Assembly (NCBI GenBank): GCA_041658705.1
Contig: JBAZZT010000004.1
Location: 1-64,000, forward strand
Source: CAIKNB01 sp041658705
GTDB taxonomy: Bacteria; Patescibacteriota; Patescibacteriia; 2-12-FULL-60-25
DNA: 64,000 bases
Direction: 5' to 3'
Position 1 is the stretch's first letter; each line of letters opens with the position of its first letter. Positions 1 to 8,064 of this stretch are shown here, one piece after another. Made by a program: the position numbers and the translations under genes. A model generated the notes under the pieces. That model ran no database searches. It saw only the letters and a program-made list of their open reading frames with translations, and was not told where the DNA came from.

Positions 1-1
1 C

Positions 2-574
2 TTCGTCGCAGACAAGGACGGCACACCCCTCACCGGAGAACGCATGAACAGTCTCATCCAAGCAGAATACACCAAACTTGGCCTAGGTAAATTCCTCTAT
101 AAAGTCGATTGGTACAAGGACGAGGACTTCTTCACGAAGCTGGGTTTGAAATACGAATGGAAGCTCATCACCAAGCAAACCATCCCCGATTCGAAGAACA
201 AACACCATCATCACGAACCTGGAGACACCTTCACCCACCAAGACACCCAAGAATACGTCATCGAGGAATACGCCAGAAACCTCGACATCCCTCGCAATCA
301 ACTGCATCGTCCAGAACCTTTCCAGATGCTCTACGCCACCGCTCTCCATCTGATTGCGACCGAACGCCTCAATGGCAAAGGCAAGGGTGAACGCATCCTC
401 ACGGGTGAGTGGCACTGGTCCGATGTACCCTCCTCGGGTGGGGACTTTGCGCTCGTCGGCTACGCCGCTTCGGATGGCGCGCTCGTGGTTAGGGTTCCAC
501 GTGACTGCCGGTTTGGTCGCCTGGGGGTTTGTGTTTCGCGTGAGTCTTTTTCTACCAAATCCTTGGACACTTAA
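2..574 (+). CDS. DGR target (variable) protein 1, 5' end outside window
   Basis: The frame is open from base 2. The first residues (FVADKDG..LTGERMN) match the middle of the two full-length paralogues at 40589 and 41655, so about 170 N-terminal residues lie upstream of the window and the ATG at 44 is internal. The conserved scaffold ends in a diversified block (positions 431-538) and a fixed tail, SRESFSTKSLDT. Diversified residues sit between constant Gly, Arg, Val and Cys positions, as in the C-type-lectin-like or FGE-like ends of DGR targets. TR1 lies downstream at 870-977. The ligand is unknown; the general role of such proteins is to display a variable binding surface. Confidence 0.85.
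   Translation, partial: FVADKDGTPLTGERMNSLIQAEYTKLGLGKFLYKVDWYKDEDFFTKLGLKYEWKLITKQTIPDSKNKHHHHEPGDTFTHQDTQEYVIEEYARNLDIPRNQLHRPEPFQMLYATALHLIATERLNGKGKGERILTGEWHWSDVPSSGGDFALVGYAASDGALVVRVPRDCRFGRLGVCVSRESFSTKSLDT
431..538 (+). repeat. DGR variable repeat VR1
   Basis: This 108-bp block aligns without gaps to 870-977. It differs at 18 positions, and every one is an adenine in the downstream copy (for example AAC to CTC, TAC, TGC or CGC). No non-adenine position differs. Past the 3' edge (tgtttcg) the two sequences diverge, which marks the VR/TR boundary and the likely initiation-of-homing site. Confidence 0.95.
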
Positions 575-599
575 CCCTTTATTTTTTGACCCTTAATCT

Positions 600-627
600 T
601 TGTTTTCGGAAATTTTTTTGGTAGAAT
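600..627 (+). promoter_or_regulatory. Promoter for the TR1 RNA
   Basis: TTGTTT (600-605), a 16-nt spacer and TAGAAT (622-627) lie just after the target gene. Transcription would start near 634 and read through TR1 to the terminator at 994-1023, so the template RNA appears to be its own unit. Confidence 0.5.
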
Positions 628-869
628 ATTCACAGGTCATTCCGCTGCGGTGCGGCGGGATGTGCGGTCGACGAAGATCGCATGGCTATTGCAACCCTCG
701 ATTTAGGTCGTGGGTTCGCCTGCCTTTTATAGAAAAAGCTCACTGCTTGTCCTGTCCTGAAGCGGACTCTGACGGGGTCAGGGAGCGGCCGCTGCGTGAT
801 CATACAACGGGAACCGCCAGGACCTTGGCCGAACCCGTGCTGCCCGAGATGGGACAGGACAACAGACGC

Positions 870-977
870 TCCTCGGATGGGAACTTTGCGAACGTCGGCA
901 ACGCCGATTCGGATGGCGCGAACGTGAATAGGAATCCACGTGACAACCGGAATGGTAACCTGGGGGTTTGTGTTTCG
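870..977 (+). repeat. DGR template repeat TR1
   Basis: This is the invariant template for VR1. Its adenines sit mostly in AAC and AAT codons when read in the target frame, the usual design that lets A-mutagenesis reach many residues without making stop codons. Of about 24 adenines, 18 differ in VR1. The closing block ctgggggtttgtgtttcg is identical in both copies. Confidence 0.95.
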
Positions 978-993
978 AAGTGACGCTTTTTGT

Positions 994-1023
994 AAAACGC
1001 CCCTTTGATGTCAGGGGCGTTTT
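994..1023 (+). terminator. Intrinsic terminator of the TR1 RNA
   Basis: AAAACGCCCCT (994-1004) pairs perfectly with AGGGGCGTTTT (1013-1023), and the run of T follows. It lies directly after TR1 and overlaps the convergent avd stop codon. Confidence 0.85.
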
Positions 1024-1390
1024 TACGTAAGACTTTTTAGCCAACCACCCAGCATCTTCCCGATTTCCCAGATATCAGTCTGTAAACTGATATACTGTTT
1101 GTCGGTGACAATCCCGAGACGGAAGGCCAGACGAATGATGACTTTTGTCGCATCCAGATTGCGGTTCGCCGCTTCGAGCGGCAAGCACTTTTCTGCTTTA
1201 GAGCTCACGCTCGCTTTTGAGATGAGCACGAGCGAGTCGAGAAGGAGTTCGTCGACTTTCGCGCCGATGAGAAAACGGTCTTGCTTCGGGAATTTTTTGG
1301 CCAGGGCATACCACTGTTCATAAACCGAGAAAAGCTTATGGAAAACGGGGACTTGGGAACTGAAGCGGTCTGGGGGGGGGGAGTGTTCAT
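1023..1390 (-). CDS. avd: DGR accessory protein Avd, cassette 1 (frame broken at a C10 tract)
   Basis: Read on the minus strand, the frame gives a typical Avd four-helix bundle. It has VPVFHKLFSVYEQW, then KKFPKQDRF, and the family ending EIGKMLGGWLKS. Avd binds the reverse transcriptase and template RNA in DGR retrohoming. No ATG, GTG or TTG lies in this frame before the conserved core. The only plausible start is the ATG at 1390 (MNT), followed by ten C (1372-1381). With 10 C the ATG frame misses the Avd frame; 11 or 8 C would restore it and give about 122 aa. An extended -10 (TGATATAAT) lies 18-27 nt upstream. The gene is antisense to the RT. The break may be real phase variation or a homopolymer error. 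Confidence 0.85.
1372..1381. repeat. Homopolymer G10/C10 tract at the avd-RT junction
   Basis: Ten consecutive G on the plus strand lie in the overlap between the 5' end of avd (minus) and the region leading into the RT (plus). A length of 11 or 8 puts avd in frame from ATG 1390 and also joins the plus-strand ATG at 1338 to the RT frame. The assembled length of 10 does neither. Confidence 0.8.
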
Positions 1391-1396
1391 AGAGAT

Positions 1397-2386
1397 TTGT
1401 TCGAGCAGATTATATCAGTCGAGAATCTATTTGCAGCGTGGCAGAAGTTTCGCCGCGGAAAAAGCGGCAAACGCGACATGCAGGCGTTCGAGTTGAATCT
1501 TGAGGAGCATATTTTTAGGTTGCATGAAGATTTGAAAGACGGGACTTATCGACACGGCCCATATGAGTCGTTTTATGTCTGCGACCCGAAGAGACGGCAT
1601 ATCCACAAGCCAGTCGTACGAGACCGACTCGTCCACCATGCGGTTTTTCGCATGATCGAGCCTCTCTTCGAGAAGAGATTCATCTTTGATGTCTGGTCAT
1701 GCCGGAACGAAAAAGGCACCCATAAGGCCATCGACCGTTTCCGGGAATTCGCCTGGAAGCTCTCCCGGAACGACACGCGAACCGTTTGGATATTGAAGCT
1801 GGATATCAAAAAATTCTTTGAATCGGTGGATCAAGACATCCTGATCGGTCTTTTGAGCAAGCGGATATCGGATCAGCGGACGATGAGACTGATGATTGAG
1901 ATTGTCAGAAGTTTCCCGCGCGGAATCCCGCTCGGCAACTTGACGTCGCAATTGTTCGCGAATATCTATTTGGACGTCTTGGATCAATTTATCAAACGTC
2001 AGCTCAAGTTGAGACATCATGTCCGTTACTGCGATGATTTCGTGATCCTCCACGAAGACCGAAACTATTTGGCGTCATTGATTCCATCAATGGGAAGATT
2101 CCTCGCAGATCGACTCGCGCTGACGCTTCATCCGGAAAAGATCATGATCGTTCGTTATCACGGCGGCGTCGATTTTTTGGGTTGCGTTTCCTTTCCGCAT
2201 CATCGGCTTTTGCGCACGAAGACCAAACGAAGAATGTTGCGTCGTATCAGCCAGGACAACAGGACTTCGTATTTTGGCATGTTGGGACATGTGAGGGGAA
2301 ATAAGTTGAGGATCATGTTGCGCGAAAGATTGGTCGCACGCGCACCAAAAATGTTCTTGACCCCGGATACAAAAGCGGGTCATTGA
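1397..2386 (+). CDS. DGR reverse transcriptase, cassette 1
   Basis: This RT of about 329 aa has the DGR hallmark IPLGNLTSQLFAN at about residues 175-187, where group II and retroviral enzymes differ. The catalytic box is RYCDDF near residue 211, and LKLDIKKFFESVD supplies the first catalytic Asp. It copies the TR RNA with adenine-specific errors and delivers the cDNA to the VR. The start is uncertain: the listed start is a TTG with no SD, and the homologous part of RT2 begins a few residues earlier. If the upstream G10 tract had 11 or 8 G, an in-frame ATG at 1338 would be available. leuS follows at 2427. Confidence 0.93.
   Translation: MFEQIISVENLFAAWQKFRRGKSGKRDMQAFELNLEEHIFRLHEDLKDGTYRHGPYESFYVCDPKRRHIHKPVVRDRLVHHAVFRMIEPLFEKRFIFDVWSCRNEKGTHKAIDRFREFAWKLSRNDTRTVWILKLDIKKFFESVDQDILIGLLSKRISDQRTMRLMIEIVRSFPRGIPLGNLTSQLFANIYLDVLDQFIKRQLKLRHHVRYCDDFVILHEDRNYLASLIPSMGRFLADRLALTLHPEKIMIVRYHGGVDFLGCVSFPHHRLLRTKTKRRMLRRISQDNRTSYFGMLGHVRGNKLRIMLRERLVARAPKMFLTPDTKAGH
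1409..1417 (-). promoter_or_regulatory. Extended -10 promoter for avd 1
   Basis: On the minus strand this reads TGATATAAT, a perfect -10 with the TGn extension. It sits 18 nt before the avd ATG at 1390, so the transcript would be nearly leaderless. It lies inside the 5' coding part of the RT. No good -35 was seen. Confidence 0.55.
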
Positions 2387-2426
2387 ACAAAACCTGTTAA
2401 ATTGATAGCGTTAGTGCCATTGAGCT

Positions 2427-5400
2427 ATGGCATATCCCTTTAAAGACATCGAAAAAAAGTGGCAGGCGGAGTGGGCAGAGGCCGAGGTCTACGCGGCGCG
2501 CGACTTGGCGCCCAAAGATAAAGCCAAAAAATACTACGGGCTGATCGAATTCCCGTATCCGTCCGGCGAGGGTTTGCATGTGGGTCATCCGCGCTCTTAC
2601 GTCGCGCTCGACATCATGACGCGCAAGAAGCGCATGGAAGGACGCGATGTGCTTTACCCGATCGGTTGGGATGCTTTCGGTTTGCCCACCGAGAATTTCG
2701 CCATCAAACACAAGGTCAAACCGGCCGATGCCACGGCCAAGAATGTGGCTAATTTTACGCGCCAGCTCAAATCACTTGGTTTGGGTTTTGATTGGTCGCG
2801 TGAGATCAACACGACCGACCCGGGATATTATAGGTGGACGCAATGGATGTTCCTCAAGTTTTTCGATTCGTATTTCGACGACGTGGAAGGTCGCGCCAAA
2901 CCCATCGAGCTATTGGCCATCCCGGACAACGTGGCCGAACAAGGTGAGGTCGCGCTGCGCGAATACCGTGACGCCCGGCGCATGGCGTATAAATCGGCCA
3001 CGACCATCAACTGGTGCCCGCGCTGCAAGATAGGTTTGGCCAACGAGGAAGCGCAGGGTGGGGCGTGCGAGCGTTGCAGCACGCCGGTCGAACAGCGCAC
3101 CAAGGCGCAATGGATGTTGCGCATGACCAAGTACGCGGACCGGCTGATCAAGGATCTGGATTCGGTGGACTATCTGGAAAAAATCACCAGCCAGCAGATC
3201 GATTGGATCGGCAAGAGCGAAGGAGCGTACATAGATTTTGCTGTCATTGCGAAATCTCTGAAATCGGAGATCCCGGCTCAAGGCCGGGACGACATATCTT
3301 GTCATCCCGCACTTGATGCGGGATCTCCGGAGATTGCTTCGTCGCTTGAGGCTCCTCATGACGGCAATCCGTTCCAAGACAAAATTACCGTTTTTACGAC
3401 GCGGCCGGATACGTTGTTCGGTGCGACGTACGTCGTGCTCGCGCCGGAGCATCCGCTGGTGGACGCTTGGATCAAGCAGGGTTTGATCGCGAACGAAAAA
3501 GAAGTCACGGCGTATCGCGAGGGCGCCAAGCTCATGAGCGATCTGGAGCGCCAGGAAAACAAACTCAAGACCGGTGTCGAACTCAAAGGCCTGCGCGCCA
3601 AAAATCCAGCGACGGGTGAGGAGTTGCCGGTGTGGATCGCGGATTATGTGCTCGCGGGTTATGGCACGGGCTCGATCATGGCGGTGCCGGCGCATGATGA
3701 GCGCGACTTCGAGTTCGCCGTCAAATTCAACCTACCCATCAAGCTCGTGGTCGAGCCGGTCACCGGCGAGAAGCATGAGAATGAGGAATTCCGCCGCAGC
3801 ATCGTGGCCATCCTGCGCGATCCCAAGAACGACACACTGCTTTCGATCAACTGGGGCAAGGAAAACGGCGGCTATCTTTTCGTGGGCGGCGGCATGGAAG
3901 AGGGCGAAGACCCGGTCATCGCCGCCACGCGCGAGATCGCCGAAGAGACGGGTTATGTCGACGTAAAGTTAGTGGCTCAATCGGAAAAAATTCATCACCA
4001 CTATGTGGCCTGGTCCAAGAAAAAGAATCGCGATATCGAGGCGGTGGGATTGCTCTTCGACTTGGTCACGGATGAGCGCGTCGAGCCAAAGCTCGAGGAG
4101 AATGAACAAGGCAAATTCAGCGTCGAATGGCTGGCGCCCGAAGAAGCCGACCGGCGCGTGGGCGATGCATTGCACCGTTACGTGTTCGATAAGTTCATCA
4201 AAGGCAAATGCTACGTCGGCGACGGCATCGCGGTGAATTCCGATTTGCTGGATGGACTCGAGACGGCCGAGGCCAAGGAAAAAATCATCCAGTGGCTGGA
4301 AGACAATGCTTGCGGCAGCCGCACCACCAATTATAAATTGCGCGACTGGGTTTTTTCGCGTCAGCGTTATTGGGGCGAACCGATCCCGATCGTGAACTGT
4401 CCCAAATGCGGCTTCGTGCCCGTGCCGGACGAAGCTTTGCCCGTCACTTTGCCGGATGTCGCGGAGTACGAACCGACGGACACGGGAGAGTCGCCGCTGG
4501 CCGCCATGCGCGCTTGGGTCGAGACGACTTGCCCGGTCTGCGGCGGCCCGGCCGAGCGCGAGACCGACACCATGCCAAACTGGGCCGGTTCATCTTGGTA
4601 TTATCTGCGCTACGCCGATCCGCACAACGACAAAGCTTTCGCCGCACCGGACAAGCTCAAGTTCTGGCTGCCCGTCGATCTCTACAACGGCGGCATGGAG
4701 CACGCCACGCGTCACCTCCTATATTCCCGTTTCTGGCACAAATTTTTGTGGGACATTGGCGTGATACCCAAAGAGTGCGGTGCCGAGCCTTATCTCAAGC
4801 GTCGAGCGCAGGCGCTCATCTTGGGCGAAGGCGGCATCAAGATGTCCAAGTCCAAAGGTAACGTGGTGAACCCGGACGAGGTGGTGGAAGAATACGGAGC
4901 TGACGTGTTCCGCCTGTACGAGATGTTCATCGGACCGTTCGATGCCGATGCGCCGTGGGACACGAACGGCATCGAAGGCGTGCGGCGCTTCCTGGAAAAA
5001 GTCTGGCGGCTGTTCCAAGAAATGCCAAATGCCAAATGCCAAATGCCAGATTCACTCTCGATCCTGCTCAACCAGACCATCAAGAAAGTCGGGGAGGATA
5101 TCGAGGCCATGCACTTCAACACCGCAGTCTCGGCGCTCATGATTTTAGCCAACGGATTATCGGATGTAGGGGCGCAAGGTCTTGCGCCCGAGGTTGCCGA
5201 ACCGTTCCTCAAAATCCTCGCGCCCTTCGCGCCGCATCTGACCGATGAGCTGTGGCACAAGCTGGGGCATAAAAAAACCATCCATCTCGAGGCTTGGCCG
5301 GAGTATGATCCGACTAAGATCTCGGCCGCGATTTTTGAGCTGGTGATCCAGGTCAACGGCAAAGTGCGCGACAAATTGACCGTGCCGAGCGATATCTCGG

Positions 5401-5516
5401 AAGACGAGGCGAAAAAGCTGGCGCTCGAATCCGAAAAGATCAAACCCTATCTCGCAGACAATAAGCCGAAGCAAATCGTCTACGTCAAAGGCCGGCTGGT
5501 GAGCATAGCGGTCTAA
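2427..5516 (+). CDS. leuS: Leucyl-tRNA synthetase with an inserted Nudix domain
   Basis: This class Ia synthetase charges tRNA-Leu. The HIGH-type motif is HVGH (residues 51-54) and KMSKS lies near residue 805; Cys-rich zinc-like motifs flank the inserts. At 1029 aa it is longer than typical bacterial LeuRS (about 810-880 aa). A complete Nudix box (GGMEEGEDP followed by REIAEETGY) lies near residues 487-510 within an insertion of about 140 residues. Three more inserts are translated copies of spacer repeats, at 3243-3368, 5020-5048 and 5165-5189, all in frame. ATG 2427 has no SD; TTGAAC-N17-TAGCGT just upstream may be the promoter. Confidence 0.96.
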   Translation: MAYPFKDIEKKWQAEWAEAEVYAARDLAPKDKAKKYYGLIEFPYPSGEGLHVGHPRSYVALDIMTRKKRMEGRDVLYPIGWDAFGLPTENFAIKHKVKPADATAKNVANFTRQLKSLGLGFDWSREINTTDPGYYRWTQWMFLKFFDSYFDDVEGRAKPIELLAIPDNVAEQGEVALREYRDARRMAYKSATTINWCPRCKIGLANEEAQGGACERCSTPVEQRTKAQWMLRMTKYADRLIKDLDSVDYLEKITSQQIDWIGKSEGAYIDFAVIAKSLKSEIPAQGRDDISCHPALDAGSPEIASSLEAPHDGNPFQDKITVFTTRPDTLFGATYVVLAPEHPLVDAWIKQGLIANEKEVTAYREGAKLMSDLERQENKLKTGVELKGLRAKNPATGEELPVWIADYVLAGYGTGSIMAVPAHDERDFEFAVKFNLPIKLVVEPVTGEKHENEEFRRSIVAILRDPKNDTLLSINWGKENGGYLFVGGGMEEGEDPVIAATREIAEETGYVDVKLVAQSEKIHHHYVAWSKKKNRDIEAVGLLFDLVTDERVEPKLEENEQGKFSVEWLAPEEADRRVGDALHRYVFDKFIKGKCYVGDGIAVNSDLLDGLETAEAKEKIIQWLEDNACGSRTTNYKLRDWVFSRQRYWGEPIPIVNCPKCGFVPVPDEALPVTLPDVAEYEPTDTGESPLAAMRAWVETTCPVCGGPAERETDTMPNWAGSSWYYLRYADPHNDKAFAAPDKLKFWLPVDLYNGGMEHATRHLLYSRFWHKFLWDIGVIPKECGAEPYLKRRAQALILGEGGIKMSKSKGNVVNPDEVVEEYGADVFRLYEMFIGPFDADAPWDTNGIEGVRRFLEKVWRLFQEMPNAKCQMPDSLSILLNQTIKKVGEDIEAMHFNTAVSALMILANGLSDVGAQGLAPEVAEPFLKILAPFAPHLTDELWHKLGHKKTIHLEAWPEYDPTKISAAIFELVIQVNGKVRDKLTVPSDISEDEAKKLALESEKIKPYLADNKPKQIVYVKGRLVSIAV
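3243..3368 (+). repeat. Intergenic repeat inserted in frame inside leuS
   Basis: This 126-bp segment (42 codons) contains two short palindromes and reads as low-complexity residues between the GKSEGAYIDFA and DKITVFTTRPDTLFG blocks of LeuRS. Bases 3301-3338 are identical over 38 nt to the spacer repeat at 44086-44123. The first half matches the family copy near 43905-43930. The inserted peptide lies in the editing-domain region. Confidence 0.85.
5020..5048 (+). repeat. Tandem AAATGCC repeat inside leuS
   Basis: Four tandem copies of a 7-bp unit (aaatgcc) encode NAKCQMP. The same unit occurs in spacers, for example near 28741-28795. It sits in a C-terminal helical-domain loop of LeuRS. Confidence 0.6.
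5165..5189 (+). repeat. GGGGCGCAAG palindrome inside leuS
   Basis: A palindrome of the family gtaggggcgc...gcgcccc, found in spacers at 16859, 37603-37717 and 39915-39970, is translated here as VGAQGLAP in a variable loop of LeuRS. Confidence 0.65.
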
Positions 5517-5572
5517 GACAAAAAACAGACGTGCTTTACCGCCGCCTGATCTTTCAATAAGCTTTGTGTATT

Positions 5573-6886
5573 ATGCGCGTCACCATCATAGGCACAGGCT
5601 ACGTCGGGTTGGTTTCGGGGGCATGTCTGGCTGATTTAGGGCATCAGGTCATTTGCGTGGATACCGACGAGGCCAAAATCGACCAGCTCAAGCAGGGGAG
5701 CATGCCGATATACGAGCCTGGCCTCGAGGAACTGGTCAAGCGCAACGTAGCGGCAGGTCGGCTTAAATTCACCACTTCATTCGCCGCGGGCATCCCCGGA
5801 GCCGAAGTCATCTCCATCGCCGTAGGTACGCCGTCGGCGTCGGATGGTTCGGTGGATATGCAATACGTGGATGCGGCGGCGCGCATGATCGGGACGCACC
5901 TGGCGGGCTATGCCGTCATCGCGGACAAGAGTACCGTGCCGGTCGGCACCGCCGAACGCGTCGCGATTTTGGTCAAAGAGGCTACACCACAAGCTTTCGA
6001 TGTCGTCTCGAATCCTGAATTCTTGCGCGAGGGCCACGCCGTCTTCGATTTCTTGAAACCGGCGCGCATCGTCATCGGCGCCGCCGCGCAGCGCGCCGCT
6101 GACGTGATGCTTGGGTTGTATGCGCATATCGACTGTCCCAAGCTCGTCATGGATACGCGCAGCGCCGAACTCACCAAGTACGCCGCCAATTCTTTCTTGG
6201 CCACCAAAATCAGCTTCATCAACGAGGTGGCGCAGTTGTGCGAGATGGTCGGCGCCGACGTTGATCACGTGGCGGCCGGCATCGGCAGCGATCCGCGCAT
6301 CGGCAAAGATTTTTTGCGCCCCGGACCAGGCTGGGGCGGGAGCTGCTTCCCCAAAGACGTCAAAGCCTTCCTTAAACTCGGCGAAGAATACGGGCGTCCC
6401 ATGCATGTGGTCAAAGCCGCTTGGCACATGAACCAGTCAGCGCGCTTACGCCTGGTCGAGAGATTGGAGAAAAGATTAGGCAGCTTGGAAGGAAAAACAA
6501 TTTGCGTCCTAGGGCTGGCCTTCAAAGGCAATACCGATGACACGCGCGAATCTCCGGCCGTCGACATCATCCGCGAGTTGGACAAACGCGGAGCCGCGGT
6601 CAAATATTATGATCCGGAAGCTAAGTGCGCCGCGGATTTGGGCGCGGCGACGCGGGTCCATTCATCGTATGCCGCTGCCGCTGCGGCTCACGCCCTGGTC
6701 ATCGCGACGGAATGGGAAGAATTCAGGACGCTGGATTTGGATAAACTCAAACAAGCCATGGCCGGCGACCTGATTCTCGACGCCAGGAATCTTTTGGACC
6801 ACGCGGCAGCCAGATGCGCGGGTTTCGAATGTTTAAGGATCGGCAAACCTGATTTGACGATTGACGCCCCTACGGTAACTCAATAA
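5573..6886 (+). CDS. ugd: UDP-glucose 6-dehydrogenase
   Basis: It oxidises UDP-glucose to UDP-glucuronate with NAD+ for surface polysaccharide synthesis. The Rossmann start IGTGYVGLVSG is at the N-terminus, the catalytic Cys is in GPGWGGSCFPKD near residue 260, and the C-terminal domain has GLAFKGNTDDTRESPA. The length of 437 aa is usual for the family. ATG 5573 fits the Rossmann start; a slightly longer frame upstream is not conserved. No SD is seen. It stands alone between leuS and the second DGR cassette. Confidence 0.96.
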   Translation: MRVTIIGTGYVGLVSGACLADLGHQVICVDTDEAKIDQLKQGSMPIYEPGLEELVKRNVAAGRLKFTTSFAAGIPGAEVISIAVGTPSASDGSVDMQYVDAAARMIGTHLAGYAVIADKSTVPVGTAERVAILVKEATPQAFDVVSNPEFLREGHAVFDFLKPARIVIGAAAQRAADVMLGLYAHIDCPKLVMDTRSAELTKYAANSFLATKISFINEVAQLCEMVGADVDHVAAGIGSDPRIGKDFLRPGPGWGGSCFPKDVKAFLKLGEEYGRPMHVVKAAWHMNQSARLRLVERLEKRLGSLEGKTICVLGLAFKGNTDDTRESPAVDIIRELDKRGAAVKYYDPEAKCAADLGAATRVHSSYAAAAAAHALVIATEWEEFRTLDLDKLKQAMAGDLILDARNLLDHAAARCAGFECLRIGKPDLTIDAPTVTQ

Positions 6887-7072
6887 ATAGGTAATCCTTC
6901 GATCACTTAGAACGTGGTCGAAGGGACATTTAATAAGCTCAAAATTCAAGAATTACTGTAAGCACAGCCTATATTTCGGTGTTCTGTCACTAATTTGACG
7001 TGGTCGGTCAAATTGGCGACAGGAGCGCAAAAATACAGCATAAAATACCCAATAATTGGATATGCGTCGATA

Positions 7073-7101
7073 TTGACAAAACCCCCATTTTCTGCTATAT
7101 T
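7073..7101 (+). promoter_or_regulatory. Promoter of DGR cassette 2 target gene
   Basis: TTGACA (7073-7078), a 17-nt spacer and TATATT (7096-7101) form a near-consensus sigma-70 promoter. It would give a leader of about 150 nt before the start at 7258. The rest of 6887-7257 holds no gene; it has a short inverted repeat near 6896-6925 (ccttcga/tcgaagg). Confidence 0.75.
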
Positions 7102-7257
7102 AATTTGTCGAACATTGAAAAAAATCAGGTTGAAAGCGGCGTTTTGCAGCTCACGCGTTGGGCTATGGCATGCCGTTTTCAACCTAGGCTCACTCGGTTC
7201 ATTCGCATGTCGCGGATGCGCTGGGTTCGCCGACGGCATCACACAGGAGGCTCGCCA

Positions 7258-8064
7258 ATGGCTCGCTTATCCAGTTTGCCCAAAGGACAGTGGGATCGGT
7301 TCGACAGGCTCCTCAACTCCACGGATCTCTCGGCCGAAGAAGTGCTCAAGCTCATCGAGCATCCGGAAGCGTTGAACGCGGCGTTGGATGCCATGCGTAA
7401 CCACCCGACCTTCGTGCTCATCCACGGCGTCTTCAACAAGCAGGAAGACGTGCTCACGACCTTCAAGACATACCACGAGGCCAAGGGAATCGACTTCGGG
7501 AAGTTCTCGTGGGTCGGCCCCAAGGCTGCTCCAGACTTTGACCCGACCGACCCCGAGACGGTCGTTGTGCTCGACGCAACGCAGGACACCCTCCAGAACA
7601 CGTTCGAGTTCGCCTGGCAGTGGACCTGCGATGGACAGGACGATAAGTATCGGTGGGAGGGCATGGTCTCTGATTCGAAGAAGCTGCGGCTTCTGTCCGA
7701 CGACCGCAAGGACGACGCGGAAGGCGACAGCCCCGAGTTCAAGCCCTGGACGATCGCGTGGCGTCGCATCAAGCTCGACACGAATGTCGGCAAGCGTCCG
7801 ATCGACGTCCGCGACCCGAAGTCCTCGCCCGGTTGCGCCCTGCTCTTCATGAGCGCGGAGCACCCGGCCCGGATCAAGGCTACGGACTACAAGAAGCGCT
7901 TTGGCTACTGGCTTCCCGGCCTGAAGTGTTCGGCTCCCGGCGAGTGGCGATGGCGGAACGTTCCCAGCGTCTTCTTCGACCGCGCCCATCGGCGGGTGGG
8001 GCTCGACTCTTTCCCGTACGACGGCTCCGACGACGGCCTGGCCGTTCCGTCCTTCCGGGAGTAG
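7258..8064 (+). CDS. DGR target (variable) protein 2
   Basis: This 268-aa protein is unrelated in its N-terminus to the cassette 1 targets. ATG 7258 follows a perfect AGGAGG with 7 nt spacing, so the longer upstream frame is not used. The last 43 residues, from about residue 225, are encoded by VR2 (7931-8060) and end in GLAVPSFRE, resembling the end of lectin-like DGR targets. Variable positions correspond to AAC, AAT, AAG and CAA codons in the template. No signal peptide is visible. The N-terminal part (LLNSTDLSAEEVLKLIEHPEALNAAL) is helical and of unknown function. It is the first gene of cassette 2. Confidence 0.88.
   Translation: MARLSSLPKGQWDRFDRLLNSTDLSAEEVLKLIEHPEALNAALDAMRNHPTFVLIHGVFNKQEDVLTTFKTYHEAKGIDFGKFSWVGPKAAPDFDPTDPETVVVLDATQDTLQNTFEFAWQWTCDGQDDKYRWEGMVSDSKKLRLLSDDRKDDAEGDSPEFKPWTIAWRRIKLDTNVGKRPIDVRDPKSSPGCALLFMSAEHPARIKATDYKKRFGYWLPGLKCSAPGEWRWRNVPSVFFDRAHRRVGLDSFPYDGSDDGLAVPSFRE
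7931..8060 (+). repeat. DGR variable repeat VR2
   Basis: This 130-bp block aligns without gaps to TR2 (8465-8594). There are 22 differences, all at template adenines and none at C, G or T. The 3' block ctggccgttccgtccttccg is identical, and similarity stops at the target stop codon. Confidence 0.95.

Larger units (their letters stand above)
634..1024 (+). ncRNA. DGR template RNA 1
   Basis: This non-coding stretch runs from a -10 box at 622-627 to an intrinsic terminator at 994-1023 and contains TR1 (870-977). About 235 nt precede TR1 and would form the 5' part of the template RNA. The ORFs across it look like chance. The 3' end overlaps the 3' end of avd, which reads on the other strand. Confidence 0.7.

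Noticed and set aside
600..983. ORF over the TR1 unit as a protein gene
   Set aside because: The frame over TR1 is the template copy of the target's end. There is no SD or conserved N-terminus, and the promoter and terminator fit an RNA gene.
1281..1496. Plus-strand ORF across avd as an independent protein
   Set aside because: Its sequence is the antisense of the conserved Avd core. It matters only as a possible frame-dependent 5' extension of RT1.
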